A stretch of 41,922 nucleotides of DNA, taken from assembly GCA_947626685.1 (NCBI GenBank), contig CANQTD010000001.1, forward strand, positions 98,393-140,314, written 5' to 3'. The position numbers and the translations under genes were made by a program. The notes beneath the pieces are model-generated. The model was not told the DNA's origin. It searched no databases and worked only from the letters and a program-made list of their open reading frames with translations. Position 1 is the stretch's first letter. Every line of letters begins with the position of its first letter. Shown here piece after piece: positions 16,551-24,463 of this stretch. The DNA is from an uncultured Clostridia bacterium. Lineage in GTDB: Bacteria > Bacillota > Clostridia > Christensenellales > Borkfalkiaceae.

Positions 16551-16580
16551 ATTATATCACAAGCGAGAGCGTTTCGTCAA
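16551..16580 (-). promoter_or_regulatory. Candidate internal promoter before argJ
   Basis: On the minus strand TTGACG (16575-16580) and TATAAT (16551-16556) are 18 bases apart, with an extended -10 TG. They lie inside the last codons and stop of argC, about 21 bases before the argJ ATG. It would allow argJBDF-carAB to be expressed apart from argGC. Confidence 0.6.
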
Positions 16581-17481
16581 GCCCTGAAACGAGATTCATG
16601 TTCTGGATCGCCGCGCCCGACGCTCCCTTTCCGAGATTGTCGAACCGCGCCGCGAGAAGGATCCGCTCGTCGTTCCCGCCCACGAAGATCTCCATTCCGT
16701 CCTTTCCGCGGAGCGCGTTGGAAGAAAGGAAACCGTCCTCCGATTTTTGGGTGATTTGAATAGTACTATGTTTGGCATAATACTCTGCAAAAAAGCAAAA
16801 TAACCCCTCTTTCGTGCATGTTTTGGACAGAAAACGGGGAAAAACCGGCACGGTGACGCACATGCCGCAGTCGAAGTCGGAGACGATGGACACGAAGGCG
16901 GGCGCGTGCGAAAGCCCCGCGATCTTCGTCATTTCGGGCAGATGTTTGTGCTCTTGCGGTAGCCCGTAGAGGCGGGGCGCATCCAAAAGCGCGCTCCTCT
17001 CCTCCGCCTCGTACTCTGCGATCATCTTCTTCCCGCCCCCCGAGTAGCCCGTGACGGAATGGCAGACGAAGGGATAGTCGCGCGGAGCGATGCCCGCCTT
17101 GACGAGCGGGTATGCGAGGGCGAGAAAGCCGCTCGCGTGGCACCCCGGATTGGCGATACGCTTTGCCCTGACGATCGCCGCGCGGTGCTCTTCGCTCAGC
17201 TCGGGAAATCCGTATGCCCAGCCCTCCGCCGTGCGGTGCGCCGTAGACGCGTCGATCACGACGGTATCGGGGGGCGCGAGTTTTGCCGCCTCGCGCGCCG
17301 CGTCGTCGGGCAGGCAGAGGAACACGACGTCCGCGTCCCCCATCGCCTCCCGCCGTGCGGAGACGTCCTTCCTCAAATCGTCCGAAAGCGAGATGACGCA
17401 AACGTCATCCCGCTTTGTGAGCCGTTCTCTGATGCGCAGCCCCGTCGTGCCCGCGCTGCCGTCGATAAAAACGTGGATCAT
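16552..17481 (-). CDS. argC: N-acetyl-gamma-glutamyl-phosphate reductase, short (type 2) form
   Basis: NADPH-dependent reductase that converts N-acetylglutamyl phosphate to the semialdehyde. At 309 residues it belongs to the shorter ArgC group. The nucleotide-binding start is [16 protein letters not shown] (7-22); the catalytic cysteine is C114 in NPGCHASGF, and the C-terminal [14 protein letters not shown] segment is characteristic. The start at 17481 overlaps the argG stop by 4 bases; a longer frame upstream is argG shadow. The segment around 16752-16800, encoding [11 protein letters not shown], is AT-rich with rare codons (AGT, ACT, ATT) and contains an imperfect inverted repeat. The 3' end carries the internal promoter for argJ. 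Confidence 0.96.
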   Translation of the reverse strand: MIHVFIDGSAGTTGLRIRERLTKRDDVCVISLSDDLRKDVSARREAMGDADVVFLCLPDDAAREAAKLAPPDTVVIDASTAHRTAEGWAYGFPELSEEHRAAIVRAKRIANPGCHASGFLALAYPLVKAGIAPRDYPFVCHSVTGYSGGGKKMIAEYEAEERSALLDAPRLYGLPQEHKHLPEMTKIAGLSHAPAFVSIVSDFDCGMCVTVPVFPRFLSKTCTKEGLFCFFAEYYAKHSTIQITQKSEDGFLSSNALRGKDGMEIFVGGNDERILLAARFDNLGKGASGAAIQNMNLVSGLDETLSLVI

Positions 17482-18707
17482 TTGAGTTTCTTTTGGTCGA
17501 GCAGAGCTTTGACCTTGATGGGCAGCCCGAACAAATTGATGAATCCCTCGGAGTCCTTCTGGGAGTAGGCGCCGCCGTCGTCGCTGAATGTCGCGATGTC
17601 CTCGCTGTAAAGAGAGTTGGGAGAAGTCACGCCCGCGCACGTCACGTTGCCCTTGTAGACGCGGAGTTTGACGTCGCCCGTGACCGTCTCCTGCGTCTTG
17701 GAGACGAATGCGGAGAGAGCCTCGCGGAGCGGCGTGAACCACTGCCCGTCATAGACCAGCTCCCCGAACTTTACGGCGACGAGCTGTTTGTAGTGGAGGG
17801 TCGCCTTGTCGAGGCAAAGCGTTTCGAGGATGCGGTGCGCCTCATAGAGGATGGTGCCGCCGGGCGTTTCGTACACGCCGCGCGACTTCATGCCCACGAG
17901 ACGGTTCTCCACGATGTCCGCAAGCCCCACGCCGTTCTTGCCGCCGACCTCGTTGAGCTTTTCGATCAGTTCCACCGCGCCGAGCTCTTTACCGTCGACT
18001 GCAGTCGGAACGCCCTTTTCGAAGTGCAGGGTGAGATAGGTCGGCTCGTCGGGAGCCTGAAGCGGCGATACGCCGAGTTCCAGAAAGCCCTCTTTTTCGT
18101 AGAGCGGCTCGTTCGCGGGATCCTCGAGGTCGAGCCCCTCGTGCGAGAGATGCCATAAGTTTTTATCTTTCGAATAATTTGTTTCGCGGTTGATCTTGAG
18201 GGGGATCTTATGCGCCTCGGCGTATTCGATCTCCTCCTCGCGGGACTTGATATCCCAGACGCGCCACGGGGCGATGATCGTCATTTCGGGAGCAAACGCC
18301 TTGATGGAGAGTTCGAAGCGCACCTGATCGTTCCCCTTGCCCGTGCAGCCGTGGCAGATGGCGTCGGCGCCCTCCTTTTTCGCGATCTCCACGAGCGCCT
18401 TCGCGATCACGGGACGCGCGAACGAAGTGCCGAGCAGGTACTTGTCCTCATACACCGCGCCCGCCTGCATCGTGGGGAAAATGTAGTCCTCGACAAATTC
18501 CTTTTTGAGGTCGAGGATATAGAGCTTGGAAGCCCCCGTCTTTTTCGCCTTCTCTTCCAGCCCGTCGAGCTCCGTCCCCTGTCCGACGTCGCCCGAAACG
18601 GCGATGACTTCGCACCCGCCGTAGTTCTCTTTGAGCCACGGGATGATGATGGAGGTGTCCAGGCCCCCCGAATATGCAAGCACAACTTTTTTGATCTGTT
18701 TCGCCAT
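17478..18707 (-). CDS. argG: Argininosuccinate synthase
   Basis: ATP-dependent condensation of citrulline and aspartate. The 409 residues begin with the PP-loop ATP site SGGLDTS (13-19) and include the citrulline/aspartate-binding [15 protein letters not shown] region and the ETPGGT loop. It is the first gene of the arginine/carbamoyl phosphate run, with an AGAGG ribosome site 8 bases before the ATG and a perfect-consensus promoter 32 bases upstream. It ends in a 4-base overlap with argC. The usual partner argH (argininosuccinate lyase) is not in the window, so the final step must be encoded elsewhere. Confidence 0.97.
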   Translation of the reverse strand: MAKQIKKVVLAYSGGLDTSIIIPWLKENYGGCEVIAVSGDVGQGTELDGLEEKAKKTGASKLYILDLKKEFVEDYIFPTMQAGAVYEDKYLLGTSFARPVIAKALVEIAKKEGADAICHGCTGKGNDQVRFELSIKAFAPEMTIIAPWRVWDIKSREEEIEYAEAHKIPLKINRETNYSKDKNLWHLSHEGLDLEDPANEPLYEKEGFLELGVSPLQAPDEPTYLTLHFEKGVPTAVDGKELGAVELIEKLNEVGGKNGVGLADIVENRLVGMKSRGVYETPGGTILYEAHRILETLCLDKATLHYKQLVAVKFGELVYDGQWFTPLREALSAFVSKTQETVTGDVKLRVYKGNVTCAGVTSPNSLYSEDIATFSDDGGAYSQKDSEGFINLFGLPIKVKALLDQKKLK

Positions 18708-18738
18708 AAATAAAACCTCTGTGAAAGTATCCTACGTT

Positions 18739-18767
18739 ATTATAGAAAAAGAGGGAAACGCTGTCAA
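18739..18767 (-). promoter_or_regulatory. Consensus promoter of the arg-car operon
   Basis: On the minus strand a perfect TTGACA (18762-18767) and a perfect TATAAT (18739-18744) are 17 bases apart. The predicted transcript start is about 25 bases before the argG ATG. A perfect-consensus promoter implies high basal strength and therefore control by repression. Confidence 0.92.
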
Positions 18768-18790
18768 GCATTTGCGCCCCTCTTACGAAA

Positions 18791-18871
18791 ATTTTATTCT
18801 GTTTTTTGCATATTTTTTTAATATCGGTCTGAATTATATAAATTTATTCGTATATATGAGAGAATTTATTC
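18791..18871. promoter_or_regulatory. Putative ArgR operator region (repeated GAATAAA boxes)
   Basis: The AT-rich region upstream of the arg promoter holds three copies of the 9-mer GAATAAAWT on the minus strand: 18791-18799, 18841-18849 and 18863-18871. The last two are 22 bases apart, about two helical turns, the spacing expected for tandem ARG boxes. The best 14-base match to the ARG consensus TGAATWWWWATTCA is 12/14 (copy ending at 18871). The boxes lie 25-105 bases upstream of the -35 box rather than over it, which is less usual for a repressor site. Inference from consensus only. Confidence 0.4.
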
Positions 18872-18886
18872 AATTTGCGGGAATGC

Positions 18887-19621
18887 TCAGGCAAATTCGA
18901 CGCGGAACTGCGTGAGGAGCTCGCCCTCCGAATACGCCTCGCAGACGGAGACGGGACCTTCGTCTTTGCGGAAAAATATAAGCTCGGCGTTTTCCTTCGC
19001 CTGCTTTGCATAGGTGATCTGGAAGGAGAGGATCCGCTTCCCTTTCAGTTCCTCCATCGTGAAGCAGTCCATGAAGAAATCGGCATATCTCGTGTTGTTG
19101 GCGTGCAGATAGTGGTCGCAGTGGCTGTTCCTCACCCGCATGCGGAGAACCTCTCCCGCATTTTCGAGCTTGGGGATCCTCCACGCGGGCACTTCCACCG
19201 CCTTTTCGGCGCGGTACGGGCATTTCGCGTGCACCTCTCCGAGCGCGTCGGGAAGCAGGACCTTGAAATCGGCAAGGTCGACGAGACACCAACGGGAGGC
19301 GGCGTTCGCAACGACTTCGCCCTTTTTGTCCGTCACGCGGTAATCGCGCTCGAAAATGACATGGCGGGGCGGGAGCGGCCACGTCTCCACCGTGAGCGCG
19401 TCGCCGAAGAGGATGGGGCGGAGGAACTCGCAATAAGTATTCACCGTGATGAAGCCGAAATTCGTAGGTTTGAGGGCGTCGTAGCCGAACCCGAGCTCAT
19501 CCGCGCTCAGGCATGCGGATTCCTGTATGATCCCGAGAAGGGACGAGAGCTTGAGCTCGTCCTTGAAATCGAAATCGGTGTAGCGGAGTTCATACGTTTT
19601 GAAATTGGCATATCCACTCAT
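18887..19621 (-). CDS. Acyl-ACP thioesterase (double hot-dog)
   Basis: Hydrolyses fatty acyl-ACP to release free fatty acid. The 244 residues form the two hot-dog repeats of the FatA/FatB-like family. The N-terminal half has ELRYTDFDFKDELKLSSLL and the C-terminal half holds the catalytic-region motif D169-H-Y-L-H173-A-N-N176. Chain-length preference cannot be read from sequence. The ATG at 19621 has no ribosome site. Instead a strong promoter (19631-19659) ends 9 bases before it, so the transcript is probably leaderless. The -35 box of that promoter runs right up to the stop codon of the upstream amidase gene. Confidence 0.9.
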   Translation of the reverse strand: MSGYANFKTYELRYTDFDFKDELKLSSLLGIIQESACLSADELGFGYDALKPTNFGFITVNTYCEFLRPILFGDALTVETWPLPPRHVIFERDYRVTDKKGEVVANAASRWCLVDLADFKVLLPDALGEVHAKCPYRAEKAVEVPAWRIPKLENAGEVLRMRVRNSHCDHYLHANNTRYADFFMDCFTMEELKGKRILSFQITYAKQAKENAELIFFRKDEGPVSVCEAYSEGELLTQFRVEFA

Positions 19622-19630
19622 AACGCTATG

Positions 19631-19659
19631 AGTGTATCACATTCTGGTTACGGTGTCAA
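19631..19659 (-). promoter_or_regulatory. Promoter of the thioesterase gene giving a likely leaderless mRNA
   Basis: On the minus strand TTGACA (19654-19659) and TACACT (19631-19636) are spaced 17 bases, with an extended -10 TG. Only 9 bases separate the -10 box from the ATG, so the expected start point is 2-4 bases from the initiation codon. Confidence 0.8.
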
Positions 19660-20367
19660 CTATTTATCGCCGTTTGCCGGCGACGAGAGAAAGGCGATCG
19701 TGCCCGCGGCGATCGTTTTTGCCAGCTTGCGGCGGTACTCCGCGGTGATGAGAAGGGCTTCGTCCTCGGGATTGGACAAAAAGCCGCATTCCACGATGAC
19801 GGCGGGAACATCTGCGCAGTTGAGCACAAAGTAATCCCCCGCAAGGGCCTCCGACCTCTTGACGCACTCGGGCATGCCGTTGAGCGCGGTCTGGATGGAG
19901 CAGGCGAGCGTCTTGGACTGCGGGATCTCTTCACGGAAGAACACCTGCGCGCCCCGTCTGCTCGCCTGTGAGAAGAAGTTCTGGTGGACGGAGATGACGG
20001 CGGCGGGAGCGTTCTCGCGGATGATCTCCGCACGCCTCTGCATGTCGCGCCGCTTGTACCCCGTGGTGGCGACCCCGTAGAGGCCCGCTTCCGTCGGACG
20101 GGTCATGACGACGGTGAAGCCCGCGTCCTCAAATTCCAGCCGCAGTTCCCTCGCAAGCGCGAGATTGATGTCGCTCTCCTTCGTTCCCGTCTGCGTACCC
20201 ACCACGCCGCCGTCTACGCCGCCGTGCCCCGCGTCGATGACGATGGTGAGGCGCATGCTCTCCGCGGCGGTGCGGGCGAGCGCGAAAAAGCAGATCCCGA
20301 ATGTGACGGCGACCGCAAGGACAAGGCAGACGAACCCGAGCGCGACGCGGTGCTTATAGAGATTCAT
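19660..20367 (-). CDS. N-acetylmuramoyl-L-alanine amidase, CwlD-like
   Basis: Zinc amidase that cuts the bond between muramic acid and the stem peptide. The 235 residues carry an N-terminal signal anchor (about 8-31) and an Amidase_3 catalytic domain with H48 (DAGHGG), E64 (TKESDIN), H128 (SVHQN) and the catalytic glutamate E193 (IVECGFLSN). The compact single-domain form with an anchor is typical of CwlD, which makes muramic-delta-lactam in spore cortex, but vegetative relatives look similar and no sporulation gene is nearby. The ATG at 20367 is the only start giving the signal anchor; the open frame continuing to 21702 is a shadow of nfnB. The strong hairpin at 20415-20456 separates it from nfnB. 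Confidence 0.9.
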   Translation of the reverse strand: MNLYKHRVALGFVCLVLAVAVTFGICFFALARTAAESMRLTIVIDAGHGGVDGGVVGTQTGTKESDINLALARELRLEFEDAGFTVVMTRPTEAGLYGVATTGYKRRDMQRRAEIIRENAPAAVISVHQNFFSQASRRGAQVFFREEIPQSKTLACSIQTALNGMPECVKRSEALAGDYFVLNCADVPAVIVECGFLSNPEDEALLITAEYRRKLAKTIAAGTIAFLSSPANGDK

Positions 20368-20414
20368 AGAGTATTTGTATGCGCGCCGTGCGGAAAATAG
20401 AATGGAGAGAGCGC

Positions 20415-20456
20415 AAACGGGGGCGGCGCAGACTTTTGTCTGCGCCGCCCCCGTTT
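20415..20456 (-). terminator. Long perfect hairpin after nfnB
   Basis: A perfect 19-bp inverted repeat with a 4-base loop (arms 20415-20433 and 20438-20456), very G+C-rich in the core with AAA/TTT ends. It sits 12 bases past the nfnB stop. The T run is only three, so it may act as a terminator, a 3' mRNA stabiliser, or both. Confidence 0.75.
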
Positions 20457-20468
20457 GAAATTCCCGCT

Positions 20469-21854
20469 CTATGCCCGTGAGCGGATATAATTGTCGATCG
20501 CGCGCGCCGCCCTCTTCCCCGCGCCCATCGCGAGAATGACCGTCGCGGAGCCCGTGACCGCGTCGCCGCCCGCGAACACGCCCGCAAGAGAGGTCTGCCC
20601 CTCCCCGTCTGCGGCGATGCGCCCGCGCCCGTCCGTCACGAGACCCTCCGTCGTACGCGCGACGAGCGGATTGGGCGAGGTGCCGATCGCCATGATCACG
20701 CAGTCGGCGGCGAGCGTAAATTCGCTCCCCTCCACCGCAACGGGGCTTCTGCGGCCGCTTCCGTCCGCTTCGCCGAGCCGCATCTTCACGCATTTCAGAC
20801 CCGTGACGTTGTGCTCTGCGTCCGTCAAAATTTCCACGGGATTGGTCAGATAGCGGAATCCGACCCCTTCCTCGCGGGCATGCTCCGCCTCCTCGCGCCG
20901 TGCGGGAAGTTCCTCCTCCGAACGGCGGTAGACGACGGTAACTTCCGCCCCGAGCCGCCTTGCGCACCGCGCGGCGTCCATCGCGACGTTGCCGCCGCCC
21001 ACGACCGCCACCCGCTCTGCGCGGAAAACGGGCGTCTCGCTGTCCTCTTCGTTCGCCTTCATGAGATTGATGCGCGTCAAGTATTCGTTCGCGGAGAACA
21101 CGCCCTTCGCGTTCTCCCCGGGAATGTCCATGAAATTGGGAAGCCCCGCGCCCGTGCCGAGAAAGACCGCCTCGTACCGTCCGAAAAGCTCTTCCACGGT
21201 GAACGAGCGGCCCGCCACGGCATTCGTGACGATCTCGACGCCCATTGTGCGCAGCCCGTCGATCTCGCGGCGGACGATCGCTTTGGGGAGACGAAATTCG
21301 GGGATCCCATAGACGAGCACGCCTCCCGCGGCATGGAGCGCCTCGAACACCGTGACGGCGTAGCCCATTTTGGCGAGATCGCCCGCGCAGGAGAGCCCCG
21401 CGGGACCCGAGCCCACGACGGCGACCCTGTGCCCGTTTGTCTGCGGACGCTCCGTCTTTTCGTTCTCTTCCGCATGGCGGTCGGCGACGAACCGCTCGAG
21501 CCGCCCGATGCCGACGGGGTCCCCTTTCCTGCCGCGCACGCACTGCGCCTCGCACTGCTTTTCCTGCGGGCACACCCTGCCGCACACGGCGGGGAGCGAG
21601 GTCGCCTCCGAGAGCTTGGCGTATGCCTTGCCGAACTCTCCCGCTTTTACACAAGCGATAAATTCGGGAATGGGAACGCCGACGGGACAGCCCGAAACGC
21701 ACGGGCGCGCCTTACAGCCCAAACAGCGGCGCGCTTCCGCGACCGCGGTCTCTTCGTCGTACCCGAGCGCGACCTCCGAGAAATTCTTGCTGCGTTCGGC
21801 GGGATCGAGCACGGGCATCGGCGACATTTTAGGGTCTGCGTTGTAGCTCTCCAT
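20469..21854 (-). CDS. nfnB: NADPH-side subunit of an NfnAB-type transhydrogenase (GltD/GltA family)
   Basis: Flavoprotein subunit that, with NfnA, couples NADH, ferredoxin and NADP+ by electron bifurcation. The 461 residues have two N-terminal iron-sulfur cysteine sets (C44, C47, C52, C56 and C91, C95, C101, C105). The FAD site GSGPAG (148-153) and the NADP site GGGNVAMDAAR follow, and the C-terminal GDAVTGSATVILAMGAGKRAA motif is present. I chose the ATG at 21854, not the TTG at 21857, because a GGAGG site lies 7 bases upstream and the ATG shares one base with the nfnA stop (TGATG). The protein alone would be called a glutamate synthase small subunit; the coupled NfnA partner and the absence of a large GltB make NfnB the better call. 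Confidence 0.9.
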   Translation of the reverse strand: MESYNADPKMSPMPVLDPAERSKNFSEVALGYDEETAVAEARRCLGCKARPCVSGCPVGVPIPEFIACVKAGEFGKAYAKLSEATSLPAVCGRVCPQEKQCEAQCVRGRKGDPVGIGRLERFVADRHAEENEKTERPQTNGHRVAVVGSGPAGLSCAGDLAKMGYAVTVFEALHAAGGVLVYGIPEFRLPKAIVRREIDGLRTMGVEIVTNAVAGRSFTVEELFGRYEAVFLGTGAGLPNFMDIPGENAKGVFSANEYLTRINLMKANEEDSETPVFRAERVAVVGGGNVAMDAARCARRLGAEVTVVYRRSEEELPARREEAEHAREEGVGFRYLTNPVEILTDAEHNVTGLKCVKMRLGEADGSGRRSPVAVEGSEFTLAADCVIMAIGTSPNPLVARTTEGLVTDGRGRIAADGEGQTSLAGVFAGGDAVTGSATVILAMGAGKRAARAIDNYIRSRA

Positions 21855-22705
21855 CAACTTTCCTCCTCACTCCGCATGCGGAACAGATTGCAATGCCTCT
21901 CCCGCGCACGCGCCTCGAACGGCGCATAGGTGCGCAAACGGAGCATCGCTTCGTCGAAATCAATGAGATGGGCGTCAAATTCGGGCCCGTCCACGCACGC
22001 GAACTTGCGCTCGCCGCCCACCGTGACGCGGCAGCAGCCGCACATGCCCGTCCCGTCGATCATGATGGGATTCATGCTCGCGACCGTTTTGACGGCGTAC
22101 GGCCTCGTCGTCTCCGCGACCGCCTTCATCATGGGGAGCGGCCCCGCGGCGAACACCTCGTCGAACTGCTCGCCTGCGGCAAGGATGCGGGAAAGAGGCG
22201 CGCATACGTTCCCCTTTTCGCCGAGAGAGGCGTCGTCCGTCACGAGAACGCACCTGTCCGAGAGGGCGCGGAACTCCTCTTCGAGGATAACGAGCCCCTT
22301 CGTGCGGAAGCCGATGACGGAGAGAACGTCCGCCCCCTGCGCGCGCAGTTCTCTTACGACGGGGAGCGCGATCGCACAGCCCACTCCGCCGCCGATGACG
22401 GCGACCTTTTTCAGCCCATCCGTCCGGGTGGGAACGCCGAGCGGCCCCGCAAAGTCCTCGACCGCCTCCCCCTCTCTCTTGGAAGCGAGCGACATGGTCG
22501 CGCCGCCGACGATCTGAAAGATGACGTCGACCGTTCCCGCCTCCCTGTCGTAACCCGCGACCGTGAGCGGAATGCGTTCGCCGCGGGCGTCGGCACGGAG
22601 AATGACGAACTGTCCCGCGCGCGCTCTGTGGGCGGCCATCGGTGCAGATACCGTCATGCGGACGGTAAACTCGTTGAGGGCCTCTTTTTTCAAGATCGTG
22701 TACAT
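21854..22705 (-). CDS. nfnA: NADH/ferredoxin-side subunit NfnA (FAD/[2Fe-2S] protein)
   Basis: Small subunit of NADH-dependent reduced ferredoxin:NADP+ oxidoreductase, in the dihydroorotate dehydrogenase electron-transfer family. The 283 residues comprise a flavin-binding barrel (about 1-95), an NAD-binding domain with GGGVGCAIALP (105-115) and a C-terminal [2Fe-2S] segment DGTGMCGCCRV, with C222, C224/C225 and C237. Start at the ATG 22705: the longer open frame would include the promoter, which shows perfect -35 and -10 boxes and leaves only 9 bases before the ATG. No ribosome site is present, so the mRNA is probably leaderless. It is coupled to nfnB by a one-base overlap. Confidence 0.91.
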   Translation of the reverse strand: MYTILKKEALNEFTVRMTVSAPMAAHRARAGQFVILRADARGERIPLTVAGYDREAGTVDVIFQIVGGATMSLASKREGEAVEDFAGPLGVPTRTDGLKKVAVIGGGVGCAIALPVVRELRAQGADVLSVIGFRTKGLVILEEEFRALSDRCVLVTDDASLGEKGNVCAPLSRILAAGEQFDEVFAAGPLPMMKAVAETTRPYAVKTVASMNPIMIDGTGMCGCCRVTVGGERKFACVDGPEFDAHLIDFDEAMLRLRTYAPFEARARERHCNLFRMRSEEES

Positions 22706-22714
22706 ATTGGGTTT

Positions 22715-22744
22715 ATTATACCCGTTGCGGGCATGTTTTGTCAA
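22715..22744 (-). promoter_or_regulatory. Consensus promoter of nfnAB giving a likely leaderless mRNA
   Basis: On the minus strand TTGACA (22739-22744) and TATAAT (22715-22720), both perfect, are 18 bases apart. Nine bases separate the -10 box from the nfnA ATG, the same distance as for the thioesterase gene. Confidence 0.88.
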
Positions 22745-22773
22745 CAATAATTTCACGAATCCCTTTATTTCTC

Positions 22774-22802
22774 TTGACAATGCCCCGTCTATCCGCTATA
22801 AT
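22774..22802 (+). promoter_or_regulatory. Consensus promoter of degV
   Basis: A perfect TTGACA (22774-22779) and TATAAT (22797-22802) are separated by 17 bases. The expected start is near 22809, giving a leader of about 26 bases with a GGAGAG ribosome site. It diverges from the nfnAB promoter, with 29 bases between the two -35 boxes. Confidence 0.92.
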
Positions 22803-22834
22803 GTAGATAATGTAAACTAAAAATGGAGAGTTTT

Positions 22835-23704
22835 ATGGCGAACGTTCAGATCGTCACCGACTCGAACAGCGGCATCACGCAAGCGGAAGCGAAAAAACTG
22901 GGAATTTTCGTCATTCCGATGCCCTTTTTGATCAACGGTGAAGAACACTTTGAGGATATCGACCTCACCCAAGACGAATTCTATGAGCATTTGAAGGGCG
23001 ACGCGCAGGTCTCCACCTCGCAGCCCGCAGTCACGAGCGTCACGGAGCTCTGGGAAAAGCTCCTCGCAGACGGCAGTGAGATCGTGCACATTCCGATGTC
23101 GAGCGGGCTCTCGGAGTCCTGCCACACGGCGGAGACGCTGGCGAAAGAATACGGCGGGCGGGTGCAAGTCGTCGACAACCAGCGCATCTCCATCACGCAG
23201 AAGGCGAGCGTTACCGACGCACTCGAACTCGCAAGACGCGGCCTGTCCGCGGCGGAGATCAAGGACTATCTCATCAAGACGAAGTTCGACAGCAGCATCT
23301 ATATCTCCCTCGACACGTTGAAGTACCTCAAAAAGGGAGGCCGCCTCACCCCCGCCGCCGCGCTCGTGGGCACCCTCTTCCGCATCAAGCCTGTGCTTCA
23401 GATACAGGGAGAAAAGCTCGACGCCTTCAAAAAGGTCCACACGCTCAAACAGGCGAAGGAGACGATGGTGAACGCCATCCGCCACGACCTCGAAACGCGC
23501 TTTGCGGAGTATGTGAAGGCGGGAGAGATGACGATCGCCGTAGCGCATACCGCCAATTATGAGGAGGCGGAGCATTTCCGCGAAGAGCTCGCCGCGACCT
23601 TCCCGCATATTCCCGTGACCTATTGCGATCCCCTTTCGCTCTCGGTCTCCTGCCATATCGGACCGGGCGCGCTCGCGGTCGCCTGCTCGCGCGTCGTCAA
23701 ATAA
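22835..23704 (+). CDS. DegV-family fatty-acid-binding protein
   Basis: DegV (FakB-like) proteins bind a free fatty acid and present it to the kinase FakA for phosphorylation. The 289 residues begin with MANVQIVTDSNSGI and hold the ligand-pocket signatures STSQP (60-64) and PMSSGLS (87-93), followed by the GRLTPAAALVGTLFRIKPVL segment common to the family. The in-frame ATG at 22823 is rejected because its bases form part of the ribosome site GGAGAG (22825-22830), which is correctly placed for the ATG at 22835. The gene shares a divergent control region with nfnAB. The acyl-ACP thioesterase, a potential source of free fatty acid, lies 3 kb away, but I infer no direct link. Confidence 0.93.
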   Translation: MANVQIVTDSNSGITQAEAKKLGIFVIPMPFLINGEEHFEDIDLTQDEFYEHLKGDAQVSTSQPAVTSVTELWEKLLADGSEIVHIPMSSGLSESCHTAETLAKEYGGRVQVVDNQRISITQKASVTDALELARRGLSAAEIKDYLIKTKFDSSIYISLDTLKYLKKGGRLTPAAALVGTLFRIKPVLQIQGEKLDAFKKVHTLKQAKETMVNAIRHDLETRFAEYVKAGEMTIAVAHTANYEEAEHFREELAATFPHIPVTYCDPLSLSVSCHIGPGALAVACSRVVK

Positions 23705-23738
23705 GCCGTTTGACCGTCAATTAAAAATCTGATTGAAC

Positions 23739-23764
23739 AAGCCCGACCGAAAGAGGTCGGGCTT
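23739..23764. terminator. Convergent bidirectional terminator after degV
   Basis: A 10-bp stem AAGCCCGACC/GGTCGGGCTT with a 6-base loop (23749-23754) lies between the convergent degV and nitrilase-fold genes. The T tract is short on both strands. Confidence 0.75.
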
Positions 23765-23788
23765 TGCCGTTATGGCGCGATGGCGCAT

Positions 23789-24463
23789 TCAGAACCCGCT
23801 CTTTTTGCGGCGGTAGAAACCGCGCTGGCGGGTCTCGATGAGATGATATTCCTGCTCGCGCGCAAGATCGTAGACGCATGCGTTCTTCGGGGAGCCGAAT
23901 CTCAGCTTCCCGCCGATGTCCGCCGCCTGCGCATACCCGTACGCGCATACGCACACGGGAACGCCGTACAAAAAGGCGTATGAGCGCATGAGCGTCTGTT
24001 CGAGGCTTCCGTCGAGCTGTTCGAAAAAGCAGGCCGAAAGTTCCGCCCCGCAGGAGGAGAGCGTTTCGAACACGCGGGGAAAAAACATGTCCTCCCCTAC
24101 GACGACGCCGATCTTCCCCGCGCCCGTGTCGAAGATCTTGATCCCCGCCCCGCAACGGTATTCCCCGCCGTCGATGCGGAAACACATATCCGAAACGCCG
24201 AGGATCTTCCCCTTTTCGGCGACGACGACCGACTTGCGCCGCATGCCGCGGGCGTCGGTAAAGCACCCGCACAGAACGACGCCGCTCTGCTCTTTCGAGA
24301 GGAGCGCGACGTCCTCAAAGAGCGCGGTCTCCCCGCGGAGTTCCCGCTCGTAACTGACCTCGCCGAGCGCCTGAAACCCGAGACACACGACGTCCGCCGT
24401 GGGATCGGCGTATTTTCTTGCATATTCATCGAGAGTTCCGCTCGTCACAAAACAGATGCGCAT
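23789..24463 (-). CDS. Nitrilase-superfamily protein, catalytic triad apparently lost
   Basis: About 224 residues resembling the carbon-nitrogen hydrolase fold: the core segments RKSVVVAEKGKILG, AGIKIFDTGAGKIGVVV and DMFFPRVFETLSSCGAEL are recognisable. The Glu-Lys-Cys triad is not. The FPE position reads LGF, the lysine segment after KILG is VSD, and the nucleophile position in the (I)CYD motif reads G-E-D. An active amidase is therefore unlikely. Starts are possible at ATG 24463 (MRICF) or 24472 (MKC); a TACAAT box ends 7 bases before 24463, suggesting another leaderless start there. The downstream neighbour is degV, convergent. Upstream is the repeat cluster. Function unknown. Confidence 0.75.
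   Translation of the reverse strand: MRICFVTSGTLDEYARKYADPTADVVCLGFQALGEVSYERELRGETALFEDVALLSKEQSGVVLCGCFTDARGMRRKSVVVAEKGKILGVSDMCFRIDGGEYRCGAGIKIFDTGAGKIGVVVGEDMFFPRVFETLSSCGAELSACFFEQLDGSLEQTLMRSYAFLYGVPVCVCAYGYAQAADIGGKLRFGSPKNACVYDLAREQEYHLIETRQRGFYRRKKSGF

Noticed and set aside
18708..18886. Possible T-box or other riboswitch before argG
   Set aside because: The promoter lies only about 30 bases from the ATG, so the mRNA leader is too short; the upstream AT-rich DNA would not be transcribed from it.
20368..21702. N-terminal extension of the amidase frame
   Set aside because: It reads through nfnB in another frame and across the 19-bp hairpin; the ATG at 20367 gives a normal signal anchor.
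22823..22834. ATG at 22823 as the degV start
   Set aside because: Its bases overlap the GGAGAG ribosome site that is properly spaced for the ATG at 22835, and the family N-terminus matches the later start.
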